NCBI GenBank assembly: GCA_000961695.1
Contig: LADW01000077.1
Coordinates: 95,964-159,963, forward strand
Length of the DNA: 64,000 bases
Reading direction: 5' to 3'
Origin: Hyphomonadaceae bacterium BRH_c29
GTDB taxonomy: Bacteria > Pseudomonadota > Alphaproteobacteria > Caulobacterales > Hyphomonadaceae
In this document: one piece after another, positions 1 through 7,913 of the stretch
Layout: every line of letters begins with the position of its first letter
Numbering within the stretch: position 1 is the stretch's first letter
Notes under the pieces: generated by a model
What the model was told of the DNA's origin: nothing
Seen by the model: the letters and a program-made list of their open reading frames with translations, nothing else
Database searches by the model: none
Translations under genes and position numbers: made by a program

Positions 1-825
1 AATAATATCGACTGGGGCAAACAGCTCGCCGATAACTGGCCCGTTCTGGCGGGATATGGCCTCAAGGCCGTCGGCGCTTTCATCGTGCTTATTGTTGGTC
101 TGCGTGTGTCCGGATGGGTCGCGTCCATGGCGCGCAAGGAAGCGCTCAAGCGGCCGAACATTGATGCCACGCTTGGCAGCTTCTTTGCCTCCATCACACG
201 CTGGTTCCTGACGGCCGCCACGATCATCGCCGCGCTCCAGCTGTTCGGCGTTCAGGCCACCAGCTTCGTCGCCATCCTCGGCGCCATGACCCTGGCCATC
301 GGTCTGTCACTGCAAGGCGCGCTCGGCAATATCGCGTCGGGCATCATGATCATGCTGTTCCGTCCGTATGGCGTTGGCCAGTATGTCGAGCTGTCGGGTG
401 AAGGCGGCACGGTGAAGGACATCAACCTGTTCCAGACGATCCTCGCCTCCCCGGACAATGTCCAGATCATCGTACCCAACAGCCAGGCCATCTCGGGCGT
501 GATCCGCAATTATGCGGGCTACCCGACACGCCGCGTGGATCTTCTTTTCAGCGTTGACTATGGCGATGGCCTGCAGAACGCGATGGACGTCATTGAGCGG
601 GCTGTAAAATCGGACTCGCGCGTTCTGGCAGACCCGCTTCCCGTGGTGCGGGTAAGCACGCTAGGCGCCAGTTCGGTTGACATTATCGCCCGGCCCTGGG
701 TGAAAACGGAAGACTATTGGGAAGTGCGCTGGGCGTTGACCAAGACAGTGAAAGAAGCCCTCGACGCAGCCGGCATCTCCATCCCGTATCCGCACCAGGT
801 CAACATAAACCGCGAGGCCAGCTGA
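1..825 (+). CDS. MscS-family mechanosensitive channel (5' partial)
   Basis: The reading frame is open from base 1, so the gene begins upstream; 274 codons are visible. It has hydrophobic N-terminal segments, then the MscS pore-lining helix (TLAIGLSLQGALGNIASG, roughly visible residues 98-115), the LFRPYGVGQYVEL beta-domain entry and a C-terminal alpha/beta vestibule ending in IPYPHQVN. These are hallmarks of small MscS channels, which sit in the inner membrane and release osmolytes on hypo-osmotic shock. A second, distinct MscS gene follows 41 bp downstream, suggesting co-transcription. Ion selectivity and exact subfamily cannot be read from the sequence. Confidence 0.93.
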   Translation, partial: NNIDWGKQLADNWPVLAGYGLKAVGAFIVLIVGLRVSGWVASMARKEALKRPNIDATLGSFFASITRWFLTAATIIAALQLFGVQATSFVAILGAMTLAIGLSLQGALGNIASGIMIMLFRPYGVGQYVELSGEGGTVKDINLFQTILASPDNVQIIVPNSQAISGVIRNYAGYPTRRVDLLFSVDYGDGLQNAMDVIERAVKSDSRVLADPLPVVRVSTLGASSVDIIARPWVKTEDYWEVRWALTKTVKEALDAAGISIPYPHQVNINREAS

Positions 826-866
826 TCCTTGTTGAACGCCTTCCCGGCGCATGACAGAACGCTTGC

Positions 867-1994
867 ATGACGTTTCAGATAGACACATCCGGCTGGCCTC
901 CATGGGCCCTCGCGATTGAACCCATTTTCGAGAAATGGGGCATCGTTGTCCTGTCGGCTGTGGTCATCGGGATCGTTGCGGGCCTGATGCGCCGTCTGGT
1001 CCTGTTGATCGGCCAAAGGGCGATCTCCAAGGACAAGGAGTTCGAAGGCTCGAACTGGGACCTCGCCGCTTCGGTGACCCGGATCTTTGCGCTGATCCTG
1101 CTCAGCCCCATTCCGCTCGGCTTTGCCGGGTATGACTGGGAAGTGCTGGTGGAGAAACGAGGGCCGGGCGCCGTCGGCGCGGTCGCCATCCTCGTCATCG
1201 CCGTTATCGTCGCCAACGGGGTCGCCCGTTCGCTTCGCCGGTTCGGACGCAAGGCGCATCGACGCGCAGGCGCAGACGATACGCTGTTTGCCTTTGCAGC
1301 CTCACTGTTCAAATACCTGATCTTTGCCGTCGCCATTGTCTTTGCGCTGACCCAGCTCGGCTTCCCGACGGCGTCGCTCGCCGCCCTGCTGGGCGCTGCT
1401 GGCCTCGCCATCGGCCTTGCCTTGCAGGACACGTTGAAAGCCGTTGCGGCCGGCATCATGCTCGCCATCTTCCGGCCGTTCCGGATCGGCGACTATGTCA
1501 GCGCAGCGGGGTTGGACGGTGAGGTGATCGACATCACACCCTTCCTCACGCAGGTGAAGCAGATCGACAACAAGATCGTCTCGATCACCAATGACAAGGT
1601 CTGGGCCGAACCGCTGATCAACCACACGCGCCAGACGCGCCGGCGGCTCGATCTCTATTTCGACATTTCCTACGACGACAATATGGACCTTGCGCTCGGC
1701 CTCGTGCGCGATGTGGCCAATGCCCATCCGCGTGTGCTGGCCAAGGACGAAACATGGGTCGGTGTCCATTCCCTCGCCTCTTCAAGCGTGCAGCTGCGCC
1801 TGCGCGCCTATGTGGCGACACCGGAATTTGTCGATGTTCGCGCCGGCATCACCAAGGGCGTGAAGGAAGCTTTCGATGCGAACGGGGTGACCATCCCCTT
1901 CCCGCATCAGGTCAATGTTCCGTACAAGGGAAAGGCCGACGCAACGGAAACCGGACCACTGGTGCAAACGGCCAAGCCGCCGGAAGATGACTGA
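867..1994 (+). CDS. MscS-family mechanosensitive channel
   Basis: 375 aa. Transmembrane segments are predicted near residues 24-45, 72-88, 102-120 and 149-165, then the Gly/Ala-rich pore helix (LGAAGLAIGLALQDTLKAVA, about 175-194), IFRPFRIGDYV at 201-211, the cytoplasmic domain and a terminal IPFPHQVNVPY. It is longer than the preceding MscS gene, with an extra N-terminal membrane segment, so it is a paralogue rather than a recent duplicate. The stop codon overlaps the start of the next small gene by 8 nt, which implies translational coupling. Role by family: inner-membrane tension-gated osmolyte release. Confidence 0.93.
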   Translation: MTFQIDTSGWPPWALAIEPIFEKWGIVVLSAVVIGIVAGLMRRLVLLIGQRAISKDKEFEGSNWDLAASVTRIFALILLSPIPLGFAGYDWEVLVEKRGPGAVGAVAILVIAVIVANGVARSLRRFGRKAHRRAGADDTLFAFAASLFKYLIFAVAIVFALTQLGFPTASLAALLGAAGLAIGLALQDTLKAVAAGIMLAIFRPFRIGDYVSAAGLDGEVIDITPFLTQVKQIDNKIVSITNDKVWAEPLINHTRQTRRRLDLYFDISYDDNMDLALGLVRDVANAHPRVLAKDETWVGVHSLASSSVQLRLRAYVATPEFVDVRAGITKGVKEAFDANGVTIPFPHQVNVPYKGKADATETGPLVQTAKPPEDD

Positions 1995-2364
1995 GACGTC
2001 GCCCCCCAGCGAGCCCGCGCAGCCGGTGACGCCGGAACACTCCGGTACGCCGACGCCGAAGCGCACGAAGCAAGCCCCTCAGAAGCGCTCGCTGCTGCGC
2101 CGCCTGTTCGGGATCAGCCCATGGGGCGCGCTGAAGCTGACCGGGCTCTGCATTCTTGTCGGCTTTTTCGTCATGGCCGCGAATTTCAATCCGGCCTCAC
2201 CGGACGCAAACATTCCGGCAGCGCTGGCCGCAATTGCGCGGCAGACGCTCGCAGCCGCGGGCTGGGCCGCGCGTAATTTCTGGAAGCCTGCATTGGCCGG
2301 CGCAACCATCGTGTTGCCGGTCTGGATACTTTGGCGCCTGATCAGCCTTCCGTTCCGGAAGTAG
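1987..2364 (+). CDS. DUF6460-like small membrane protein
   Basis: 125 aa from the ATG at 1987 (MTETSPPSEP); this start overlaps the MscS stop by 8 nt. The longer ORF in the track (from 1915) would run deep into the MscS gene. The N-terminal ~40 residues are Pro/Thr/Lys-rich and probably disordered. The rest has two hydrophobic segments (LTGLCILVGFFVMAANF and GATIVLPVWILWRLISLPF). This layout resembles alphaproteobacterial DUF6460 proteins, which I recall from family knowledge and have not searched. Coupling to the channel gene suggests a membrane-associated role. Its 3' end overlaps the convergent DUF2147 gene by 23 bp. Confidence 0.7.
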   Translation: MTETSPPSEPAQPVTPEHSGTPTPKRTKQAPQKRSLLRRLFGISPWGALKLTGLCILVGFFVMAANFNPASPDANIPAALAAIARQTLAAAGWAARNFWKPALAGATIVLPVWILWRLISLPFRK

Positions 2365-2788
2365 CCGCCGCATCCGCCACCGGAGCCCACTGCTGGGTCT
2401 GGCAGAGTGGCCCGATACAGCCCTTCACTTCCAGCACGCCATCGTCCAGCCGCTTGAGCCGCGAGGCATAGGTCTTGCCTTTCTTCGGATCATAGATCGT
2501 TCCGCCGGCCCAGCCTTTGGACTTCTTCTCAAACCCCTGCAGCATGGTCAGGCCGAGGATCTTCTGGCCTTCCGCGTCAGTCACGGTTTCGGGCGTCTTG
2601 CCTCCCGGCAGACTGGCCGGGTCAATCCAGACAACCGTTCCGCATGGCGAACCGTCACCGCAGTCGGCAATCCGGACATGAGAACTTGCGCCCTCGGTCG
2701 CAAACGTGCCGAACACATCCCCCGGATCGGCACAGGCACTGCCTGCCGCGAGGGCAAACGCGACAATCGGGAAAAACGTACGTTTCAT
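2342..2788 (-). CDS. DUF2147 secreted protein
   Basis: 148 aa. A Sec signal peptide (about residues 1-20, cleavage near ACA-DP) is followed by a small beta-rich DUF2147 domain with the family motifs DVFGTFATEG, CGTVVWIDPAS and GGTIYDPKKGKTYASRL. Four cysteines (CGDGSPC, CIGPLC) could form periplasmic disulfides. DUF2147 proteins are small exported proteins of unresolved function. The 3' end overlaps the convergent DUF6460-like gene by 23 bp. Family identity is strong; function is unknown. Confidence 0.88.
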   Translation of the reverse strand: MKRTFFPIVAFALAAGSACADPGDVFGTFATEGASSHVRIADCGDGSPCGTVVWIDPASLPGGKTPETVTDAEGQKILGLTMLQGFEKKSKGWAGGTIYDPKKGKTYASRLKRLDDGVLEVKGCIGPLCQTQQWAPVADAAATSGTEG

Positions 2789-2850
2789 GGGATGTCTCCG
2801 GCTTCAGGCGAGCTATAGTTGATACAAGAAAACACCGAGGGAGAATAGTA

Positions 2851-3753
2851 ATGGACACGTCAAAACTCATGTTCCGCGACGGCCTGATGAAGGGCGAACG
2901 CATCCTCATCACCGGTGGCGGCACCGGCCTCGGCAAGGAGATGGCTGAAGGCTTTCTGACTCTCGGCGCGGAGGTCCATATTTGCGGACGTCGCGGTGGC
3001 GTGTGCGAGGAAACCGCTGCCGAACTGATGGACAAACATGGCGGCAAGGTCGTCCCACACGCTTGTGATATCCGCGTGGGCGAAGCCATCACCGACATGA
3101 ATGACGAGATCTGGGCCAAGCACGGCCCGCTCACCGGCCTTGTGAACAATGCCGCCGGCAATTTCATCTCGCGCACGGAGGATCTCTCCATTCGCGGGTT
3201 TGACGCCATCGCAAACATCGTGTTCCGCGGCTCGTTCTACATGACGCACGACATCGGCAAGCGCTGGATCGACCAGAAGCTGAAGGGCAGCGTCTGCTCC
3301 ATCCTGACCACATGGGTGTGGAATGGCGGCCCGTTCGTGGTGCCGTCGGCCATGTCCAAGGCGGCCGTGAACACGATGACCCAGTCGCTGGCCGTCGAAT
3401 GGGGCCGCTATGGCCTGCGCTTCAATGCCATCGCACCCGGCCCCTTCCCGACCGAGGGCATGTCGAAGCGGCTCTCCCCCGATGCCGACGGTGCCGAGCG
3501 CATGGAGCGCGGCATTGCCAACCCGATGGGCCGGGTGGGAGAGATGCACGAACTGGTGAACCTTGCCGTCCTGCTGATGGGATCGGGCGCGGACTATATC
3601 AACGGCCAGACCATCGCCATTGACGGCGGCATGTACAATGCGTCCGGCGGCAATTTCAGCGCCCTGACAGCCTGGGGCGATGACCAATGGACCGCCGCCC
3701 GCGAGGCCATCGAAAGCACGAATGCAAAGGACAAGGCCAAACGAACCGTGTAG
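2851..3753 (+). CDS. SDR oxidoreductase, DECR-type 2,4-dienoyl-CoA reductase
   Basis: 300 aa from ATG 2851, preceded by GAGGGAG; the track ORF extends upstream without a ribosome site. The Rossmann motif TGGGTGLG is at 21-28 and NNAAGNF at 99-105. The canonical SDR tyrosine is replaced: YxxxK reads SAMSK (166-170), followed by AVEWGRYGLRFNAIAPGP. This pattern matches mitochondrial DECR1, which reduces 2,4-dienoyl-CoA with NADPH during beta-oxidation of unsaturated fatty acids and also lacks the usual YxxxK tyrosine. The acyl-CoA dehydrogenases and thiolase elsewhere in the window fit this role. Other SDR acyl-CoA substrates cannot be excluded. Confidence 0.85.
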   Translation: MDTSKLMFRDGLMKGERILITGGGTGLGKEMAEGFLTLGAEVHICGRRGGVCEETAAELMDKHGGKVVPHACDIRVGEAITDMNDEIWAKHGPLTGLVNNAAGNFISRTEDLSIRGFDAIANIVFRGSFYMTHDIGKRWIDQKLKGSVCSILTTWVWNGGPFVVPSAMSKAAVNTMTQSLAVEWGRYGLRFNAIAPGPFPTEGMSKRLSPDADGAERMERGIANPMGRVGEMHELVNLAVLLMGSGADYINGQTIAIDGGMYNASGGNFSALTAWGDDQWTAAREAIESTNAKDKAKRTV

Positions 3754-3786
3754 GTAGAGCGCGAGCGGGTACGGGGGAGATGCCGG

Positions 3787-4167
3787 ATGAGCCTGACGCG
3801 GATCGCCACTTTCTATGATCCCGAGGAAGCCTATTGCGCCCGCAGCTTCCTCGAATCGCATGGCTTCGAAGTTTGTCTGCTGAACGAGCATCACTTGACA
3901 GCCAATCCGGCCTTTCGGGTGGCGCTGGGCGGGTTTGGACTGGCTGTCCCCACCACTGACGCGGAGTCTGCCCGGCAGGCGCTCCGCGAGATCGAAACCG
4001 GCCCGGAGGCTTCGCCGCCTGATGCCTGCGTGTCCTGCGGCAGCACAGACCTTGTCCGCGCGCGCCGGATGAGCTGGCTGCCTCTGGCCCTGATGAGCGG
4101 GGTTCCGTTCCTACCCTTGCAACGGGCGCGCAAATGCGCTGCCTGTGGCAAGCGTGTTCAGGATTGA
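3787..4167 (+). CDS. DUF2007-like protein with C-terminal zinc ribbon
   Basis: 126 aa. The first ~70 residues (TRIATFYDPEEAYCARSFLESHGFEV...) look like the DUF2007 'putative signal transducing protein' fold, a small ferredoxin-like domain. The C-terminus has two CxxC pairs (C81/C84 and C117/C120), spaced like a zinc ribbon, separated by a hydrophobic stretch (WLPLALMSGVPFLP) that could be a short membrane segment. It lies 33 bp after the DECR gene and 12 bp before the kinase gene, so it is probably in the same operon. No biochemical role is known to me. Confidence 0.75.
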   Translation: MSLTRIATFYDPEEAYCARSFLESHGFEVCLLNEHHLTANPAFRVALGGFGLAVPTTDAESARQALREIETGPEASPPDACVSCGSTDLVRARRMSWLPLALMSGVPFLPLQRARKCAACGKRVQD

Positions 4168-4179
4168 GAAAGAATAAAG

Positions 4180-4911
4180 ATGGCCCAGGAACAGGCGCAA
4201 ACCGGTATTGAGGCGCTCGCGTCCCGGCTCGCAAAATTGCGGGCTGAACGCGACAGCCTCATCGCGGGCCTGACGGGCTCGGTCGCGTCCGGAAAGACGA
4301 CCCTGGCTGCAGCGCTCGCCGATGTGCTGGACGACACGCTGGAAGTGGAGACGGTCTCCACCGATGGCTTCCTGTTCCCGAACAGTGTGCTGGCCGAACG
4401 GGAGCTGACACTCCGCAAGGGCTTTCCGGAGACCTATGACCGGCAGGCCCTCGGCGAGGCGCTACAGTCCCTGCGGGGCGGCAAGGCCGCCTTCCCGACC
4501 TATAGCCATGTGACCTATGACGTGGACCCGGCCCTGACCCGGCTGATCCCCAAGCCGGATGTGCTGATCCTTGAAGGCCTGGGTTTCCAGCCGCTCTCTC
4601 CGCCGCCGCGCGGCATGCATGAACCAGACCTGTTGATCTATCTCGATGCCAGCGAGGAAGACCTGCTCGCCTGGTTCCTTGAGCGCTTCGTGCGCCTGTG
4701 GAATGCTGCGCGGGAAGACCCGGCGTCTTTCTACGCCAACTTCCTGCACATGTCAGAGCCGGAGCTGATGGAGTTTGCCGTATCCGTCTGGGAGCGGATA
4801 AACCTGCCAAACCTCAGAGAGAACATCGTCCCGCTGAAACAGCGAGCCGACATCGTTCTCTCCAAGACCCGCGACCATACAGTGACGATAGCAGAAGACC
4901 GGCTGGCCTGA
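4180..4911 (+). CDS. coaA: type I pantothenate kinase-like P-loop kinase
   Basis: 243 aa. The Walker A motif GSVASGKT (33-40) is followed by STDGFLFPNSVL, KGFPETYD, PTYSHVTYDV, DVLILEGL and, near the end, LPNLRENIVPLKQRADIVL. These blocks align in order with E. coli CoaA, which phosphorylates pantothenate in the first step of CoA synthesis. The protein is about 70 residues shorter, with most of the loss before the P-loop. CoA supply fits the acyl-CoA-rich neighbourhood. A specialised paralogue using another substrate is possible given the short N-terminus. Confidence 0.82.
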   Translation: MAQEQAQTGIEALASRLAKLRAERDSLIAGLTGSVASGKTTLAAALADVLDDTLEVETVSTDGFLFPNSVLAERELTLRKGFPETYDRQALGEALQSLRGGKAAFPTYSHVTYDVDPALTRLIPKPDVLILEGLGFQPLSPPPRGMHEPDLLIYLDASEEDLLAWFLERFVRLWNAAREDPASFYANFLHMSEPELMEFAVSVWERINLPNLRENIVPLKQRADIVLSKTRDHTVTIAEDRLA

Positions 4912-4917
4912 GCGGGC

Positions 4918-5688
4918 CTATTGGCTGAATATGATGGCGTCCAGAAAGGCAAGCGTTTCCGGCGTGGTCCAGACTTTTGGTTTGTCCATCTGTCCGCCCT
5001 GAAACATGGCATAGGGAACACCACCAGGCGCAAAGATCAGCGTTGTTGGCAGACTGGTATCTTGGGCCGATTGACCGCTTGCTGCCAGCAGAGCGTCGAT
5101 CATAGGCCCCTCAGCCACATAGGGCTCCAGGTTTTCGACGCCCTTTTCCGAAAACAAAGCACGCGCCGAGTCCGGCGTGTCCTTGCGCATGAGATCCGTG
5201 TTGACCGCGAGCAGTGTGACGCCCCGTTCGGCATAGAGCGGTGCTGCCTCCCCCATATCTGGCAGTTCATGAACACATGGAGCGCACCAACTGGCCCAGA
5301 AGTTCAGGACGACCCAGCCCTCCTTTGCCGCTTCCAGCGCAGCACTCAGGTCTCCGTCGACACCCTCAGGCCAGTGCGCCCCGCTGTGAGGTTCGAACAT
5401 GGCGCCGAGCGGTACAGAGGTCATTCCATCGGGAAGCTCCAGCGGTACACGCGCGGCCATCCGCGCATTGAATTTCGCCATCGCTTCTTTGCCGGCTTCA
5501 AATATCTGCACTTCTCTGTCCAGGTAGCTCTGGTCCCGATGCTGCTCCCGAAGTTCTTCCGGCAATGCGGAGAGATCATAGAGATTGGTGTCGGGTTTGG
5601 ACGGCAGAAGTTTGGGGCCCGCGAAAACGCCGACACCAAAACCTGCGGCCAGCGCGATCACGACTGGAAGCCAGAGTTTTCCCTGCAT
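4918..5688 (-). CDS. TlpA-like membrane-anchored thioredoxin
   Basis: 256 aa. An N-terminal uncleaved anchor (LPVVIALAAGFGVGVFAG, 7-24) is followed by a linker of about 85 residues with charged helices, then a TlpA-type thioredoxin domain with NFWASWCAPCVHELP (active cysteines 135 and 138) and a cis-Pro region (TSLPTTLIFAPGG). TlpA-family proteins face the periplasm and reduce disulfides in cytochrome biogenesis substrates. The linker is longer than in minimal TlpA. The gene is preceded by its own promoter inside a long inverted repeat and ends 6 bp from the convergent pantothenate kinase gene. Confidence 0.85.
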   Translation of the reverse strand: MQGKLWLPVVIALAAGFGVGVFAGPKLLPSKPDTNLYDLSALPEELREQHRDQSYLDREVQIFEAGKEAMAKFNARMAARVPLELPDGMTSVPLGAMFEPHSGAHWPEGVDGDLSAALEAAKEGWVVLNFWASWCAPCVHELPDMGEAAPLYAERGVTLLAVNTDLMRKDTPDSARALFSEKGVENLEPYVAEGPMIDALLAASGQSAQDTSLPTTLIFAPGGVPYAMFQGGQMDKPKVWTTPETLAFLDAIIFSQ

Positions 5689-5746
5689 GTAATATCACCC
5701 CTTTTGTTAAAATATAACACTCAACCAAAGGGGTGACAATATTACA
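5688..5746 (-). promoter_or_regulatory. long inverted repeat containing promoter and SD of the tlpA-like gene
   Basis: On the minus strand the arms are TGTAATAT(tgt)CACCCCTTT and AAAGGGGTGATATTACA, 17 paired bases with one 3-nt bulge; the loop holds a nested TGTTA/TAACA palindrome. A sigma70-like promoter reads TTGTCA (5734-5739), 17 bp, TATATT (5711-5716). The Shine-Dalgarno AAGGGG and the A of the ATG are in the downstream arm. A transcript from this promoter would start near 5704 and lack the left arm, whereas readthrough from the upstream gene would contain both arms and hide the SD. Confidence 0.7.
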
Positions 5747-5760
5747 ATTTACCGGAGAGC

Positions 5761-6900
5761 TTAAAGACTCGGGTCGATCAGGTATTTCTCGCCTGTCGCC
5801 TTGGCATTGTAGGCATGCAGAGTTTCCAGGTCGAGCGCTTCGGCCAGCGAGATCGTCTTCGTGTAATGGCTGGCAAAGGTCGTGTTCAGCTCATCGATAA
5901 CACGCTTGTACATACGCTCGCGCACATCCGGAGCGGCCTTCTGGAGGAACGGCGTCAGCAGGTAACCGCTGAGGTTCCAGGCAAATCCCACGCCGGGCGG
6001 CACGAGGGTCGGCGACATGTCGAGCCGGCCATAAATATAGACCTGCGTTTCCTTGCCCGAACCGTAGCGGGAATATTCCGTCATCTTGCGGCTGGCGGCA
6101 GCTTCCATTGCGACAAGGAGCTGACCCGCGAGCGGGCCGCCGCCGATGGCATCAAAGCCGAGCGTCGCGCCCGTTTCCATCAGCGCCGCGATCAGGTCTT
6201 CGAAGAAGGTCGGCGAAGAGGAATTGACGATATGTTTCGCGCCAATGCCGCGCAGGATTTCGGCCTGCTCTTCCTTGCGCACAATATTGACCAGAGGCAC
6301 GCCGTCCTTGAGGCAGATCTTGTTCAGCATCTGGCCAAGGTTCGAGGCGGCTGCCGTATGCACGAGGGAGGAATGCCCCGTCGCGCGCATGGTTTCCACG
6401 AAGGACAGAGCGGTCAGTGGGTTCACATAGCAGGACGCGCCCTGCTCTGCCGTCGTGCCGTCTGGTAGCGCGATACATTGTGAGACATGCAGGGTGCGGT
6501 ATTGCTGATACATGTCCCCGCCAAGGCAGGTGACCATCTTGCCGAGCAGCGCCTGCGCCGCCGGGGAGTCGCCCGCCGCTACCACAATGCCGGCGCCTTC
6601 ATTGCCGACGCCCAGCGACTGGCCAAGACGCGCTTTCATGGCGCGAAGGCCGGCTTCAGGCACATTGGCGGTGACCGTCGGATTGTCCTTTGTGCCGCCT
6701 TGGACGGCGGTCGACATATCTGCCCCGCCGACCAGAAGGCCAAGATCTGACGGGTTGATCGGCGTTCCGGCGACCCGAACCAGCACCTGATCCGGACCGG
6801 GTGTCTTGATCGGGGCCTCAGCGAGGGACAGCTCAAGCTTGCCCTCTGGAGTCACCAGTGTGCGGATCTGCAGGCTTTTCTCGGGAAGTGCGTTTGCCAT
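5761..6900 (-). CDS. zinc-type MDR alcohol dehydrogenase/enoyl reductase-like protein
   Basis: 379 aa MDR-superfamily protein: an N-terminal GroES-like domain (VLVRVAGTPINPSDLGLL), then a Rossmann domain with VHTAAASNLGQM and AKHIVNSSS. It lacks an obvious catalytic-zinc set, and the nucleotide loop is AAASNLG rather than GxGxxG, so it is an atypical MDR. An insert (STAVQGGTKDNPTVTANVP) and a C-terminal extension are visible. It lies 29 bp downstream of a quinone-oxidoreductase-type MDR on the same strand. Substrate is unknown; a 2-enoyl reductase or quinone reductase activity is possible. Confidence 0.8.
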   Translation of the reverse strand: MANALPEKSLQIRTLVTPEGKLELSLAEAPIKTPGPDQVLVRVAGTPINPSDLGLLVGGADMSTAVQGGTKDNPTVTANVPEAGLRAMKARLGQSLGVGNEGAGIVVAAGDSPAAQALLGKMVTCLGGDMYQQYRTLHVSQCIALPDGTTAEQGASCYVNPLTALSFVETMRATGHSSLVHTAAASNLGQMLNKICLKDGVPLVNIVRKEEQAEILRGIGAKHIVNSSSPTFFEDLIAALMETGATLGFDAIGGGPLAGQLLVAMEAAASRKMTEYSRYGSGKETQVYIYGRLDMSPTLVPPGVGFAWNLSGYLLTPFLQKAAPDVRERMYKRVIDELNTTFASHYTKTISLAEALDLETLHAYNAKATGEKYLIDPSL

Positions 6901-6929
6901 TGGGTTTCCTTTGTTTTCTTGTTTTCTTC

Positions 6930-7904
6930 TCAGGGTCTGATGATGACCTTACCGACAACTTCGCGGTCGGTCAGCAGGCGCCAGGCTTCACGCCAGTCCT
7001 GCAGCGGGATTTCTCTGAACACGTGAGGATGAATCTTGCCGTCTTCGGCCCATTGCCGGATGGCGGCCTGATTTTCACGGCCCCGCTCCGGGAACTGCCG
7101 ACCATACTCGCCTGCCCGTACACCGACCACGGAAAAGCCCTTGATCAGCGGCATGTTCACTTTGACTTCCGGGATACGGCCCGAGGTAAATCCAACGACC
7201 AGCAGCCGCCCGTCAAAGGCGATGCAGCGCACACTCTCATCGAACACGTCACCGCCAACGGGATCGAAGATCACATCGGCGCCGCGCCCATGCGTCAGTG
7301 TTTTCACCTTGTCGCGAAAACCCTGACTTGAATTGATCGCGTAATCGGCGCCGTATTGCAGTACCTTGTCGAGCTTCGCGTCCGAGGCAGACGTCGCAAT
7401 CACCGTCGCGCCGAGCAGTTTGCCAACATCCACTGCCGCCGTACCGACGCCGCCACTCGCCCCGTGCACCAGCAGCGTTTCGCCCGGTTGCAGGTTTGCG
7501 CGGCGGACCAGTGCGACATAGGCGGTGAGGTAAGCGGCGGGAAAGGCGGCGGCTTCGGCAAAGCTGAACGGCGTGGGTTTGCGTGACAGGCCCGCCGCTG
7601 GGAGCACAGCATATTCGGCATAGGCGCCGGTCTTGTTGCCGCCGATGACTTCATCGCCAATAACCCAGTCCGTCACACCCTCGCCGACCGCCTCGACAAT
7701 GCCCGCGCATTCCATGCCGAGCGTAAATGGCAGTTCCGGCTTGAACTGGTACTTGCCCTGGCTCATCAGCATGTCCGGGAAGTTCACCCCGGCGGCTTTA
7801 ACGTGCACAAGCACCTCGCCCCTTCCCGGCTGGGGCACAGGGATGTCTTGCACCTCAAGACCGGAGAAGTCTTCGGTGACCCGGGAACAGACGAGCGCCT
7901 TCAA
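6930..7904 (-). CDS. NADPH:quinone oxidoreductase family protein
   Basis: 324 aa, full length for the zinc-free MDR group. The N-terminal GroES domain (VLVHVKAAGVNFPDML) leads to LLVHGASGGVGTAAVDVGK (NADPH-binding AxxGxxG loop), VIFDPVGGDVF, and the C-terminal VVGKVIIRP. QOR-like proteins reduce quinones or enones with NADPH; within this group some are acryloyl-CoA or acyl-CoA related. It is followed by another MDR gene and preceded 9 bp upstream by an esterase, so an esterase-MDR-MDR operon is likely. Confidence 0.87.
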   Translation of the reverse strand: MKALVCSRVTEDFSGLEVQDIPVPQPGRGEVLVHVKAAGVNFPDMLMSQGKYQFKPELPFTLGMECAGIVEAVGEGVTDWVIGDEVIGGNKTGAYAEYAVLPAAGLSRKPTPFSFAEAAAFPAAYLTAYVALVRRANLQPGETLLVHGASGGVGTAAVDVGKLLGATVIATSASDAKLDKVLQYGADYAINSSQGFRDKVKTLTHGRGADVIFDPVGGDVFDESVRCIAFDGRLLVVGFTSGRIPEVKVNMPLIKGFSVVGVRAGEYGRQFPERGRENQAAIRQWAEDGKIHPHVFREIPLQDWREAWRLLTDREVVGKVIIRP

Positions 7905-7913
7905 CCAGCGCTC

